This document shows positions 9,653 through 18,089 of a stretch of 54,139 nucleotides of DNA, one piece after another. The number at the start of each line of letters is the position of its first letter. The stretch's first letter is position 1. The translations under genes and the position numbers were made by a program. Origin of the DNA: Massilia glaciei. Lineage in GTDB: Bacteria > Pseudomonadota > Gammaproteobacteria > Burkholderiales > Burkholderiaceae_D. The DNA lies in the NCBI RefSeq assembly GCF_003011895.2, contig NZ_PXWF02000211.1, positions 1 to 54,139 of the forward strand, in the 5' to 3' direction. The notes under the pieces are model-generated. The model had not been told where the DNA came from. It saw nothing but the letters and a program-made list of their open reading frames with translations, and made no database searches.

Positions 9653-10147
9653 ATGTACCGGAAAATTCTGATCACCAGCGACGGCTCGTCCGTTTCGCAG
9701 CACACCGCCTGCGCGGGCGTCGAATTCGCCCGCCAGATGGGCGCCGAGGTGCTGGTCCTGTTCGTGGCGCCTGAATACCAGTATCCGGTCTATGTCGAAA
9801 TCATTCCGCCATCGTATCCGAGCGAAGATGAATATGTGGCGCAAATGAAGCGGATCGGGGCCGAGAACCTCAAACCGATCCTCGACGCGGCGCGCGCCCA
9901 CGGCATGGTCGCGACGGGCACGACGGCGTTTTCGGACGCCACCGCGCTGAAGATCATAGACGTCGCCGACGAACAAAGGTGCGACTTGATTTTCATGGGT
10001 TCGCACGGACGGAGCGGCTGGGGCCAGTTGTTGCTTGGCAGCGTGACCAACAAGGTATTGTCGCACACGCTCAAGCCGGTCCTGGTGCACCGGCTCATCG
10101 GCGAACCGGCGGCGCAGGGAACGCGCGACGGGACACGGGAGGCGTGA
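9653..10147 (+). CDS. universal stress protein (UspA family)
   Basis: 164 residues. It begins MYRKILITSDGSSVSQHT, the usual Usp first strand and nucleotide loop, and has the ATP-binding signature GSHGRSGWGQLLLGSVTNKVL near the C-terminus (G-2x-G-9x-G-S/T pattern), so it is probably the ATP-binding class. The ATG at 9653 was chosen because GAAGGGAGAAGGG precedes it; an upstream in-frame start at 9572 adds a poorly conserved extension. Such proteins accumulate under oxygen limitation and growth arrest. The FNR-like box upstream and the Fnr-type regulator nearby fit an oxygen or redox response. Confidence 0.92.
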   Translation: MYRKILITSDGSSVSQHTACAGVEFARQMGAEVLVLFVAPEYQYPVYVEIIPPSYPSEDEYVAQMKRIGAENLKPILDAARAHGMVATGTTAFSDATALKIIDVADEQRCDLIFMGSHGRSGWGQLLLGSVTNKVLSHTLKPVLVHRLIGEPAAQGTRDGTREA

Positions 10148-10263
10148 ACGCCCCAATCGAACGTTGCGCAATTGTTAATTTGGCTTTACTCTGCTGACCT
10201 GAGCGATGGTTAGTTTATTGCATTACCAACAGTACTACGCGCGCCGGCCACCCAAAGGCGGGC

Positions 10264-10935
10264 ATGCGTCAACAAGCAAGAATGCACCTTATGATACGAA
10301 TTGTTATTGCCGACGACCACACGATCATGCGCGAGGGCCTCAAGCGGATCCTCGACGGCGCGCTCGACATCGACATCGTCGGCGAAGCAATCAACGGCTT
10401 TGAAGTCCTTTCGCATGTGCGCCAGGGCGGCTTCGACCTGCTGCTGCTCGACTTGTCGATGCCGGGCCGCAGCGGCGTCGACCTGATCCGCCAGATCCGC
10501 AGCGAGGCGCCCAAGCTGGCCATGCTGATCCTGACCATGCACGAGGAAGAACAATATGCGGTGCGCGCGATCCGCGCCGGCGCCCAGGGCTACCTGACCA
10601 AGGAAAGCGCGGGCACCCAATTGGTGGGCGCGATCCGCAAGGTGGCCTCGGGCCGTCCTTATATCAGCACCGAAGTGGCGGAGCAATTGGCGCTCAACAT
10701 CATGACACCCAACGAGCAATTGCTGCACAAACAGCTTTCCGACCGCGAGTTCGAGGTCTTCTCGCTGCTCGTGAGCGGCAAGTCGATCACCGAGATCGCC
10801 AACAGCCTTCACCTGAGCGTCAAGACCGTCAGCACCCACAAGACGCGCATCATGCAAAAGATGGGGATGACGTCCCTGTCGGAGATGGTGCAGTACGCGG
10901 TGGCCCACCGTCTGCTGTCCCCATTCAAAAACTAG
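10264..10935 (+). CDS. LuxR/NarL-family response regulator
   Basis: 223 residues from ATG 10264 (AAAGGCGGG upstream); ATG 10291 (MIRIVIADDH) is an alternative start. The receiver domain shows the acidic pair ADDH, phospho-acceptor in LLLDLSMPGRSG, and the conserved Thr and Lys of LILTMHEE and YLTKESAG. The C-terminal GerE-type helix-turn-helix is LSDREFEVFSLLVSGKSITE through NSLHLSVKTVSTHKTRIMQK. It lacks an adjacent kinase. It lies between uspA and a Crp/Fnr gene, all on the plus strand, suggesting a small regulatory cluster. Confidence 0.93.
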   Translation: MRQQARMHLMIRIVIADDHTIMREGLKRILDGALDIDIVGEAINGFEVLSHVRQGGFDLLLLDLSMPGRSGVDLIRQIRSEAPKLAMLILTMHEEEQYAVRAIRAGAQGYLTKESAGTQLVGAIRKVASGRPYISTEVAEQLALNIMTPNEQLLHKQLSDREFEVFSLLVSGKSITEIANSLHLSVKTVSTHKTRIMQKMGMTSLSEMVQYAVAHRLLSPFKN

Positions 10936-11316
10936 GGGCGGATTTTTTTAGACAGCAGCGCCAGTTTTTTGTGCCGATAAGCGTCAATCAGACGCGTTCG
11001 CCCCGAACGCGAGGACGCCGCCGGCGGCGCGCCGGCGACCGCCTCGCACCCTCTGCGCGCCAACAGCGAACGTAAGACTCGTCCTACATACGCGCGCCCT
11101 ATCCTACCTTCCAATTCAGCGTTTGCTGATATCAATGCCGGACTCGAGTTGGCATACTAAATCCAAGCAAAACGACTTGCCTGCGCCAATATCAGCCCGC
11201 AAGCCATTGCAGTCTTGCTGCCCATCACACAGTAGCGACGGTCCCGCCAAGTCAAGGGACCGCCATTACAACACCGTGATTGCCTGCAGCCAAAAAAATT
11301 AGTTCCCAACCTGGAG
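10936..11316. other. intergenic region before the Crp/Fnr gene
   Basis: About 380 nt without a convincing gene. It includes a GC-rich inverted stretch (GCCGCCGGCGGCGC, about 11019-11033) and an AT-richer part near 11110-11160. A good ribosome site, GGAG at 11313-11316, lies at its end and leads into an open frame that does not match the Crp/Fnr frame (see the gene entry). Confidence 0.5.
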
Positions 11317-11380
11317 ATGAGCATGCAGTCAACGTCAGAACCACGCCCCAACTTCCTCGTCGACTTTGCATTCATCTCCG

Positions 11381-12184
11381 ATGGAAGCTGGCCGTCAACG
11401 CCAGGGCCGACTCTGGTCCAACCTCAAAGAGGTCTGCGACCTGCTGCACATCACCGCAGCCGTCTCGGTCAACACCGAAGAACTCCTGTTCCAGCACGTC
11501 CAGTTCAAGACGGGGCAGCGCGTACACACCATAGGGCAGGCGTTCGACACGCTCTATATCGTCAACTCCGGCTTCCTCAAGACCGTGCTCATCGACGAAT
11601 TCGGAAACGAGCAAGTCCTCAGTTTCCCCATGAAGGGCGACATGCTCGGCGTCGACGGCATCCACACCCGCCATTACGCCTCCGAGGCCGTCGCGCTGTC
11701 CGATTGCGACCTGATCTTGCTCCCGTTTAAAAAGCTCACTGCGCTCGGCCGCGTCCACCTCGAACTCGAAAACGTCATGTACGGCGTGATGAGCCGCGAG
11801 CTGGTGCGCGAGCAAGCCATGATCGGCATGCTCGGCGCGCTTTCGGCCGAGGCGCGCGTCGCCCGTTTTCTCGTCTCGCTGGCCGACCGCTTTGCCGCGA
11901 TGGGGTATTCAAGCAAACTGTTCAACCTGCGCATGACGCGCCACGAAATCGGCAGCTATCTCGGCCTCACGCTCGAAACGGTGAGCCGGACCTTGTCGGC
12001 ATTCAACGAGATCGGCCTCATCACGGTGGACCAGCGCACCATCGGCATCAAAGACGCCGAGGCCCTCAAGACCTTGCGCCGCCTGCCGCCGTCCCGTTCG
12101 CGCGCAAAGCAATCGAGCGCCGCGCGCCTGAAGGCCGAAAACGAACAGGCAGGCGACGCGCCGCTGCTGGCGGCGACGATCTGA
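11381..12184 (+). CDS. Crp/Fnr-family transcription regulator
   Basis: 267 residues from ATG 11381. The cyclic-nucleotide-type beta-roll spans about 30-140 (FKTGQRVHTIGQAFDTLYIV, FGNEQVLSFPMKGDMLGVDG). The winged helix has recognition motif RHEIGSYLGLTLETVSRTLS, as in FNR. Only one cysteine (EVCDLL) lies in the N-terminal region, so the four-cysteine Fe-S set of classical FNR is absent. No ribosome site precedes 11381. A strong GGAG precedes ATG 11317/11323 in another frame, whose peptide (MSMQSTSEPRPNFLVDFAF...) looks like a regulator N-terminus. A one-base frameshift near 11395-11415 is therefore possible. Confidence 0.85.
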   Translation: MEAGRQRQGRLWSNLKEVCDLLHITAAVSVNTEELLFQHVQFKTGQRVHTIGQAFDTLYIVNSGFLKTVLIDEFGNEQVLSFPMKGDMLGVDGIHTRHYASEAVALSDCDLILLPFKKLTALGRVHLELENVMYGVMSRELVREQAMIGMLGALSAEARVARFLVSLADRFAAMGYSSKLFNLRMTRHEIGSYLGLTLETVSRTLSAFNEIGLITVDQRTIGIKDAEALKTLRRLPPSRSRAKQSSAARLKAENEQAGDAPLLAATI

Positions 12185-12231
12185 CACCGACCGGGCGCAG
12201 AGAAACCACAAAAGCAGTCCAGCAACAACGG

Positions 12232-12262
12232 CCGGCATCCTGGAAAGGTTGCCGGTTTTTTT
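12232..12262 (+). terminator. Rho-independent terminator after Crp/Fnr gene
   Basis: CCGGCA pairs with TGCCGG and is followed by seven T. It lies about 50 nt past the stop. Confidence 0.8.
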
Positions 12263-12570
12263 GTCGCCTGCTCGGGCGCATCATCACGCGCCCCGGGGCC
12301 GGGTTGCCAACGTGGCCGCGTCCCCTCGGGGAGTCGGGCGCTGTGCGGCGCCGGGTGCCTTTGGGGCGCCGGGCCCTGCGGAGCCGGGCGCCTGTGGGGA
12401 GCGGGCCGCTTTCGAAGCGGGTTGGCGGCGCGGGCAGCTTTTGCGCCGCCCCGGACGCGACTGCTGTTCTTGCCGGAGGCGGTGCATCGTTCGGCACGGC
12501 GGCGCTACATCCGCACGTGCGTGACGCGGCGCCCCAAATCTGGCGGCGCGGCCGCAGGCGGACAGGCGCA

Positions 12571-12604
12571 AAAAAACCGGCTTCCTTCGCGGGGCCGGTT
12601 TTTT
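12571..12604 (-). terminator. bidirectional terminator after glycine-zipper gene
   Basis: AAAAAACCGGC pairs perfectly with GCCGGTTTTTT, so it has a U-run on either strand. It lies about 40 nt past the minus-strand stop at 12643. Confidence 0.85.
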
Positions 12605-12642
12605 GTCGTCCGCGCCGGCTGGCGGCGCGGGCGGGTCAGGCG

Positions 12643-13752
12643 TTACTGGTCGCGCGTGAGCACGCCATCGTTGACACGGACTTTTTCGCCGACGCGCACG
12701 CCTGGATCGTTTTCGTACGTCACGGTCTGGGTGCCGCCGTTCTGGAAGCGGACCAGCACTTCGTAGTGGTTGGTCTTCTTGGCGTTGCGCTCGATATTGC
12801 GGCCGATATATGCGCCGCCGAGCGCGCCGGCGATCTGCGCCGCCGTCTTGCCGCTGCCCTTGCCGACCTGGCTGCCGAGCACCGCGCCGAGCACGCCGCC
12901 ACCGATGGTGCCGAGGTAATTGCCATCACCTGTCACTTCGACGACATTGACCGACTCGATCGTTGCGCAATTGGTGCAATAACGCGCTGTCTGCGCCACC
13001 GGCTGGATGGCCGGCATCGCTTGCAGCGGCTGCGCCAGGGTCGCACTGACAACGCGGTTGTTGATGCGCAGGTTCGCCACCACCACGCTATTGGGGCGGA
13101 TGTTGTCGGCGCGGCGGATCACATAGTCGCCGCGGTATTCGCCGGGCGCCACTTCCGGCAGGAAGAAGGTGCCACGGGCGCCCGTGATGCTCATGTCGAC
13201 CTTGGCGCCCGGAGTGCCGTAGACGGCGAAACTCAGGTCGTTGCCGTCGCGTAGTTCGGTGCTGCCGACGGCCTGGAACTTCTCGATCCGCGGCGCGTTG
13301 GCTGCGTAGTCGCGCGCGTCGCGTCCATCACGGGCATCGCGGGCGGCGCGGCGTTGGCCGGGCGCGCGCAACAACGATTCGCTGAGCACGCCGCTGGTGA
13401 CGAGGTTGGCGACGCGCAGGTTGGCCGTCACGCGGCTGTTGGCGGTCACACGGTCGCGGGTGCTCAGGGTGTAGGTGCCTTCGTACTGGCCGGGATTGGT
13501 CTCGACCAGATTCAGGTTGCGGCGCGCGCCGGCGATGCTCAGGGCCGCACGGCCGCCCGGCGTGCCGTAAAGCGTGAAATCGAGCTCAGCGCCCGGCACC
13601 AGGCGGCGCACCTCGTCGACGGCGAAGCCGCGGATCGCGGGCGCCGTGACGACCGTTGCGGTGAGTTGGGCCTGCGCCGGCGCGGCCAGGGTCAGGGAAA
13701 AGAGGGGAATCGCCGCCAGCAGCCCAGCGGCTAAAGTTTTTGTCGTTTTGAT
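12643..13752 (-). CDS. secreted glycine-zipper (17 kDa antigen-like) protein, apparent ATC start
   Basis: Read from 13752 the product has 369 residues: a textbook signal peptide (K-T-T-K-T-L-A-A-G-L-L-A-A-I, ending APAQA), two similar domains with TLYGTPGGRAALSIAGARRN and AVYGTPGAKVDMSITGARGT, and a C-terminal glycine-zipper segment GGGVLGAVLGSQVGKGSG / AGALGGAYIGRNIERN with a cysteine pair (YCTNC). Such zippers insert in the outer membrane. The frame has no ATG, GTG or TTG at the right place: AAGGAGAAC is followed by ATC ATC AAA ACG. The first conventional start, GTG 13611, would delete the signal peptide. An ATC start, or an ATG-to-ATC change, is the simplest reading. Confidence 0.85.
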   Translation of the reverse strand: MKTTKTLAAGLLAAIPLFSLTLAAPAQAQLTATVVTAPAIRGFAVDEVRRLVPGAELDFTLYGTPGGRAALSIAGARRNLNLVETNPGQYEGTYTLSTRDRVTANSRVTANLRVANLVTSGVLSESLLRAPGQRRAARDARDGRDARDYAANAPRIEKFQAVGSTELRDGNDLSFAVYGTPGAKVDMSITGARGTFFLPEVAPGEYRGDYVIRRADNIRPNSVVVANLRINNRVVSATLAQPLQAMPAIQPVAQTARYCTNCATIESVNVVEVTGDGNYLGTIGGGVLGAVLGSQVGKGSGKTAAQIAGALGGAYIGRNIERNAKKTNHYEVLVRFQNGGTQTVTYENDPGVRVGEKVRVNDGVLTRDQ

Positions 13753-13764
13753 GATGTTCTCCTT
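13749..13764 (-). promoter_or_regulatory. ribosome binding site with ATC start codon
   Basis: On the minus strand AAGGAG is followed after six bases (AACATC) by ATC AAA ACG ACA AAA, in frame with a perfect signal peptide. The spacing is ideal for the second ATC (13752-13750). Confidence 0.65.
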
Positions 13765-13921
13765 GGGGTGGTTGTACAGCGGCGCGGAAATTCCTTTCAG
13801 CGTATGGAAAAAGATTACGCCCGCAAACCAAAGAGGTCTGTTCGCTAGCGTACCGAATGTTCACGGCAAGGGGACGGGCCAAGGCTGGCGCAAAGCGCCC
13901 GATGCCGCCGCCGCGCCGGCG

Positions 13922-15628
13922 TCACGCGGGCCTGACGTAGTCGGCCAGGAAGGTGCGCGTGGCGCTGTCGGGGAAGGCGATCGTGACCTGGTCGCCGGCC
14001 ACGGCGAGCACGGTGCCGGCGTCGAATTTCGGCACGCGCACGCGCGCGCCGACCTCGAACGCGGGCGCGGCCGGGGCCGCCGGGGCGGTGTCGAATTCGT
14101 CGTCGCGGATCACGATCGCCTCGACCGCGGGCGCGCACCGGCAGTTGTCGCAGGCGCCGCAGCGCTCGAAGCCGTCGACCTGGTCGCCGAAATAATCGAG
14201 CAACAGCTTCCAGCGGCAAGATCCGCTCAGCGCGTAGGACACCATCTGCTCGAGCGCCTCGCGGTCGCGCTCCTGCTTGTGCGTGTAAACGCCTGCCAGT
14301 TGCTGGAGCGTCTCCGCGCCCGGCTCGGCCTTGCCGGGCAGAAAGGCGAGCCTGCGGTCCTGGCGCAGCAGGCGCGCGTCCTTGAGCAGCTTGAGGCAGA
14401 CCTTGAGTTTGCCCGGGGCCAGCTGCTCCCCGCCGCAGCGGCCCTTGCGCAGCGCCTCGAACGTGGCGGGCCCATCGCGCAGCAGCGCGCACGCGTCGTG
14501 ATGGATGGCCTTCAGCTCGGCCACGCCCGGATAGTGCCTGGCGAGGAAAAACTGCTGGACCCGTTCGTCGTCCTGGAAATACAGCAAGATGCAGTCGGCG
14601 CCGGCGCCGTCGCGTCCCGCCCTGCCCGACTCCTGGTAAAACGCCTCGAGCGTGGCCGGCACCTGCAGGTGGAGCACGAAGCGGGTGTCGGGCTTGTCGA
14701 TGCCCATGCCGAAGGCGTTGGTGGCGACCATCACGCGCCGCGCGCCGCCCATGAACAGGTCCTGGCTTTGGCGGCGCTCGTCGGCGCCGAGTCTGCCGTG
14801 GTACAGCGCCACGCTCTCGCCGGCGTGTTCGAGCAGCGCGTGCATCTCTTCGGCCGCCTTGACGGTGGCCGCGTACACGATGCCGGCGCCGGCGCGCGCG
14901 CGCACCAGCGCCAGCGCCCGGGCCGCGCGCTCGTCGTGGTTGGTGACCTGGATCTCGCTGTAGCGCAGGTTGGCGCGGTAGACGCCGGTGTTGATCACGC
15001 GCATGTGCGGGCGGCCGAGCTGGCGCCCGATGTCGCCCACCACGTCGTCGGTCGCGGTGGCCGTGAGCGCGAGCACGGGCGGCCCGCCGAGCGCGCCGAG
15101 CGCGCCGCCGATCTCGAGGAAGGCGGGGCGGAAGTCGTGCCCCCAGCGCGAGATGCAGTGCGCCTCGTCGAGTACGACGAGGTCGATCCTGAGCCGCGCG
15201 AGCAGCGCGACGAACGCGGGCAGCGCCAGCCGCTCGGGGGTGCAGAACACGATCTCGTTGGCGCTGTCGGGAATGCGCGCGAGCGCCTCCTGCTCCTGCT
15301 CGCGCGTCAGGCTGCTGTTGACCTCGATGGCGCCGATGCCGAGCGCCTCGAGTTTTTCGCGCTGGTCCTTCATGAGCGAGATCAGGGGCGAGACCACCAC
15401 CGTGGTGCCGCGCATGAGCTTGGCGGGGATCTGGTAGCACAGCGACTTGCCGCTGTCGGTGGGCATGATGGCGAGGGTGTCTTGCCCGTCGAGCACGCTG
15501 TCGATGACCTGCTGCTGGCCGTCGCGCAGGCGCTCGATGCCGAACACGCCGCGCAGCAGTTTACCAATGGCATGGCGGCGCGCAGCGCGTGCGCCGGGTC
15601 GGACGTGGGTTGGATCGGGTCTGCTCAT
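13922..15628 (-). CDS. recQ: RecQ-family ATP-dependent DNA helicase
   Basis: 568 residues from ATG 15628 (MSRPDPTHVRPG). RecQ helicases unwind DNA 3'-5' in recombination and fork repair. Visible motifs: motif 0 (FGIERLRDGQQQVID), motif I MPTDSGKSLCYQIP (Lys61), motif II LDEAHCISRWGHDFRP, and the arginine-finger motif QESGRAGRDG. A zinc-binding CRWKLLLDYFGD...CGACDNC follows. No clear HRDC domain is present; the C-terminus is a short SH3-like stretch. Motif I has Asp where RecQ proteins usually have Gly (PTGxGKS), a single GGC-to-GAC change. The usual RecQ is about 600 residues. Confidence 0.93.
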   Translation of the reverse strand: MSRPDPTHVRPGARAARRHAIGKLLRGVFGIERLRDGQQQVIDSVLDGQDTLAIMPTDSGKSLCYQIPAKLMRGTTVVVSPLISLMKDQREKLEALGIGAIEVNSSLTREQEQEALARIPDSANEIVFCTPERLALPAFVALLARLRIDLVVLDEAHCISRWGHDFRPAFLEIGGALGALGGPPVLALTATATDDVVGDIGRQLGRPHMRVINTGVYRANLRYSEIQVTNHDERAARALALVRARAGAGIVYAATVKAAEEMHALLEHAGESVALYHGRLGADERRQSQDLFMGGARRVMVATNAFGMGIDKPDTRFVLHLQVPATLEAFYQESGRAGRDGAGADCILLYFQDDERVQQFFLARHYPGVAELKAIHHDACALLRDGPATFEALRKGRCGGEQLAPGKLKVCLKLLKDARLLRQDRRLAFLPGKAEPGAETLQQLAGVYTHKQERDREALEQMVSYALSGSCRWKLLLDYFGDQVDGFERCGACDNCRCAPAVEAIVIRDDEFDTAPAAPAAPAFEVGARVRVPKFDAGTVLAVAGDQVTIAFPDSATRTFLADYVRPA

Positions 15629-15847
15629 GGGTACAATGTAAGGGCGATCGGGCGCGCGCGCAGTAGGAGCTGGCCGGGCGCGCATGTAGGCCGATGTAGG
15701 CCGATGGTGGTGGCGCGCCCCGCGCGGTGCGCGCCGGCCACGCGACGGCGTGTTGTCCTACAAAGTCGTGGACATTCCGCTGATGCCGGCGGGAAGCGGG
15801 CTCGACTAAGATGAAGGCATCCCATCCCCCGACACCTGGAGCACCCC

Positions 15848-15964
15848 ATGACCCGCATGTTTCCCATGATCTGGACCGCAGTGCATCTGTGCGTGGCCGG
15901 CGCGGCGACCTACGTGCTGTGTTCGACCAACCTGCTGGCCGGCATGTCCGTGGTGTTCCACTGA
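15848..15964 (+). CDS. small one-helix membrane protein
   Basis: 38 residues: MTRMFPMIWTAVHLCVAGAA, then a continuing hydrophobic stretch, ending AGMSVVFH. One transmembrane helix covers most of the peptide. CTGGAG lies nine bases before the ATG. I do not recognise a family. It is too short to be certain, but the ribosome site and uniform hydrophobicity support it. Confidence 0.45.
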   Translation: MTRMFPMIWTAVHLCVAGAATYVLCSTNLLAGMSVVFH

Positions 15965-15987
15965 ACCTTGCCCGGCCGCCAATTGAC

Positions 15988-16001
15988 AGGACAGCCTCCT
16001 A
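15988..16001. repeat. solo end of the CTAGGAGGCTGTC palindromic element
   Basis: On the minus strand CTAGGAGGCTGTC matches the terminal inverted repeat of the element at 42240-42406. Its TAG is the stop of the ahpD remnant, in the same phase as at the two full elements. No second end was found nearby. Confidence 0.5.
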
Positions 16002-16195
16002 GCGCGAGGCGGCCACCACCCGCGCGGCGGCGTTGACGACGGTGGCGATGCGGCCGACGTCGCGCAACTGCTGGGCGCTCATGCCCTCCTGCTTGAGCAG
16101 CTCGAATGCGACTTCACGCAGAAATCGGCCTCGCTGAGCACGCCGGCGAAGAGGATGGCGTCGATCAGCGGCCGCGGGTTTGGGAACGGCCGCGC
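15999..16195 (-). pseudogene. remnant of ahpD-like gene
   Basis: Just past ahpC the minus strand encodes PLIDAILFAGVLSEADFCVKSH in one frame, then LLKQEGMSAQQLRDVGRIAT...NAAARVVAASR in another. The joined C-terminal part matches the AhpD/carboxymuconolactone-decarboxylase end (CVKSHE..L...GMS...V..A.RIA.VVNA). The region is only about 65 codons, is frameshifted, and the first cysteine of the CxxC centre is missing, consistent with an internal deletion plus a frameshift. AhpD normally re-reduces AhpC, and ahpC-ahpD pairs are common. No start or ribosome site is visible. Confidence 0.65.
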
Positions 16196-16196
16196 C

Positions 16197-16745
16197 TTAC
16201 AGCGTGGCGCCGCCCACCGGACGGTTGCACGGGCACAATTCGTCCGTCTGCAGGCCGTCGAGGATGCGCAGGATCTCGGACGGGTTGCGTCCGACGTTGA
16301 GGTTGTTGACCGAGACGTGCTGGATGACATTGTCGGGGTCGACGATGAAGGTCGCACGCAGGGCCACGCCGGCGGCCTGGTCGCGCACGCCAAGCATGTC
16401 GACCAGCGCGCCGGTGGCGTCGCCGAACGCGTAGTGGTTCAGCTTGTCGAGGTCCTTGTGCTCGCGGCGCCATGCCAGCTTGCAAAATTCATTGTCGGTC
16501 GAGCCGCCCATCAGCACCGCGTCGCGGTCCTTGAGGTCCCCGTTCATCTTGGCAAACTCGACGATCTCGGTCGGGCACACGAAGTTGAAGTCTTTCGGAT
16601 AGAAGTAGATGACTTTCCACTTGCCCGGGAACGAAGCTTCGGTGATCGTCTCGAAAGCCGATACGCCGTTCTCCTCGTGGTGGTTGAAGCCCGGCTTGGC
16701 TGCCTGCACGCTGAACGCGTCTAGTTTCTCGCCTACGGTTTTCAT
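16197..16745 (-). CDS. ahpC: alkyl hydroperoxide reductase AhpC (peroxiredoxin)
   Basis: 182 residues from ATG 16745 (MKTVGEKLDAFSVQAAKPG), preceded by GGAAGCTCAAGA. The peroxidatic cysteine is in FYPKDFNFVCPTE and the resolving cysteine in TDELCPCNRPVGG near the C-terminus, with GSTDNEF and ATFIVDPDNVIQ in between. It reduces organic and hydrogen peroxides in the cytoplasm. With the downstream ahpD degraded, reduction must come from another partner, such as AhpF or a thioredoxin, not seen here. Confidence 0.95.
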   Translation of the reverse strand: MKTVGEKLDAFSVQAAKPGFNHHEENGVSAFETITEASFPGKWKVIYFYPKDFNFVCPTEIVEFAKMNGDLKDRDAVLMGGSTDNEFCKLAWRREHKDLDKLNHYAFGDATGALVDMLGVRDQAAGVALRATFIVDPDNVIQHVSVNNLNVGRNPSEILRILDGLQTDELCPCNRPVGGATL

Positions 16746-16868
16746 TCTTGAGCTTCCTTGCAATGGTTGGTAAAAGGGCTGCCGGACGCGAGTTTAGAGC
16801 TATTCGATTGGGATTTGAATTAGTATTTCCCTACATGCCCGATAGGCGCGCCCGCGCCCGGCCGGCGC

Positions 16869-16900
16869 GAAAAAAAACCGCCCGCGCCTCGCGGGGCGGA
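16869..16900 (-). terminator. terminator after first ompA-like gene
   Basis: On the minus strand a GC-rich hairpin (CCGCCCCGCG / CGCGGGCGG) is followed by eight T, about 40 nt past the stop. Confidence 0.8.
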
Positions 16901-16937
16901 CGGTCGCTTTGGCGGGCGCGGCGCCCGCCAGGCGTGC

Positions 16938-18071
16938 TTACTTCATCACGGTGCGGGTGCCGACCACCTCGACCGTCACGCGGCGGTTCTTGGCGCGCCC
17001 TTCGGCGGTGTCGTTGCTGGCCACCGGCTGGCTCTCGCCCTTGCCCTCGGTGTAGACGCGGCTGGCGTCGACGCCCTTCGAGACCAGATACGCCTTGACC
17101 GCCTCGGCGCGGCGTAGCGACAGCTTCTGGTTGTAGGCGTCCGAGCCGACCGAATCGGTGTGGCCGACCGTGACCATCACCTCCGTGTCCATCCCCTGCA
17201 GCTGGGTGAGCAGGTTGTCGAGCGCGCTCTGGCCTTCCGGCTTGACGACCGACTTGTCGAAGTCAAACAGCGCCTCGGCCGCGAACGAGACCTTCTCCGA
17301 CACCGGCACCGGGGCCGGCGCGGGCGCCGGCGCCGGCTCTACCACCACCACCGGCTCGGGCGCCGGGGCGACGTAGACCGGGGCCGGACGCGCGTGCGGG
17401 CGGCCGAACTTGTAGACCAGGTTGAGCGAGGCCAGGTCGACGTCGCCGCGGTTGCCGATCGAGTCCTTGACCCGGTAGCGTTCGACTTCGGCGCGCAGCG
17501 CCAGCGCCTCGGTGAATTTGAACTCGAGCCCGAGCCCGACCTTGGGGCCGAAGCTCTTCTCGCTGGTGCGCGGGCCGGTCAGGGCGTTGAGGCGGTTGCC
17601 CGTGAACTCGGCCTTCGATTGCGTGTAGGCGGCGCCGACCCGGCCGAACACCGAGAAGCGCTGCGACAGCGGCAGCATCGCCACCAGGTCCAGGTTCACG
17701 CCGCGGAAGGCGGCCTTGCCGTTGAACACCTGGGCCGGCGGCGCGGTAGAGGCGAACGAGAATTCGCCGAGGTCGTAGAAACCGCCCTCGATCGCGAAAT
17801 TGCGGTTGAGCTGCTTGCCCAGGTAGACCTTGAAGCCGCGGTCCTTCTCGTCGACCGTGATCGCCGCGCTCGGCGCGCCGGTCGAGAGCATCGCCGACAG
17901 GATGCGCTGCTCGTCGATGTTGGCCTTGGTGATGCCGGCGCCGGCGCCCATGTACCAGGCCGAATTGGCCCACTCGGGGTTGATGAACTGGTCGTCGGCG
18001 GATGCCGCCTGGCTGGCGAGCAGAGCGATGGCGACAGCGGTGAACGTCCCCATTTTTTTTGCGTATGTCAT
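16938..18071 (-). CDS. OmpA-family outer-membrane protein (copy 1)
   Basis: 377 residues: signal peptide ending ASQAASA, an eight-strand beta-barrel (about 25-210), a short Pro/Ala/Val hinge (VYVAPAPEPVVVVEPAPAPA), and a C-terminal OmpA peptidoglycan-binding domain (ALFDFDKSVVKPEGQSALDN, VTVGHTDSVGSDAYNQKLSL, RRAEAVKAYLV). It tethers the outer membrane to peptidoglycan. It is closely related to the protein at 20123-21259: hinge and C-terminal domain are nearly identical while the barrel differs. It lies 18 nt after the Ig/ice-binding-type lipoprotein, so cotranscription is likely. Confidence 0.95.
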   Translation of the reverse strand: MTYAKKMGTFTAVAIALLASQAASADDQFINPEWANSAWYMGAGAGITKANIDEQRILSAMLSTGAPSAAITVDEKDRGFKVYLGKQLNRNFAIEGGFYDLGEFSFASTAPPAQVFNGKAAFRGVNLDLVAMLPLSQRFSVFGRVGAAYTQSKAEFTGNRLNALTGPRTSEKSFGPKVGLGLEFKFTEALALRAEVERYRVKDSIGNRGDVDLASLNLVYKFGRPHARPAPVYVAPAPEPVVVVEPAPAPAPAPVPVSEKVSFAAEALFDFDKSVVKPEGQSALDNLLTQLQGMDTEVMVTVGHTDSVGSDAYNQKLSLRRAEAVKAYLVSKGVDASRVYTEGKGESQPVASNDTAEGRAKNRRVTVEVVGTRTVMK

Positions 18072-18089
18072 GTTTGTGGCTCCGGTGGA

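Larger units (their letters stand above)
12185..12642. other. convergent intergenic region with two terminators
   Basis: About 460 nt of very GC-rich sequence between converging genes. Apart from the two terminator hairpins I see only GC-skewed repeats such as GCCGGGCGCC and no supportable coding frame. Confidence 0.6.

Noticed and set aside
12284-12500. GC-rich stretch that might be a decayed gene
   Set aside because: No frame gives a recognisable protein, and terminators bound it on both sides.
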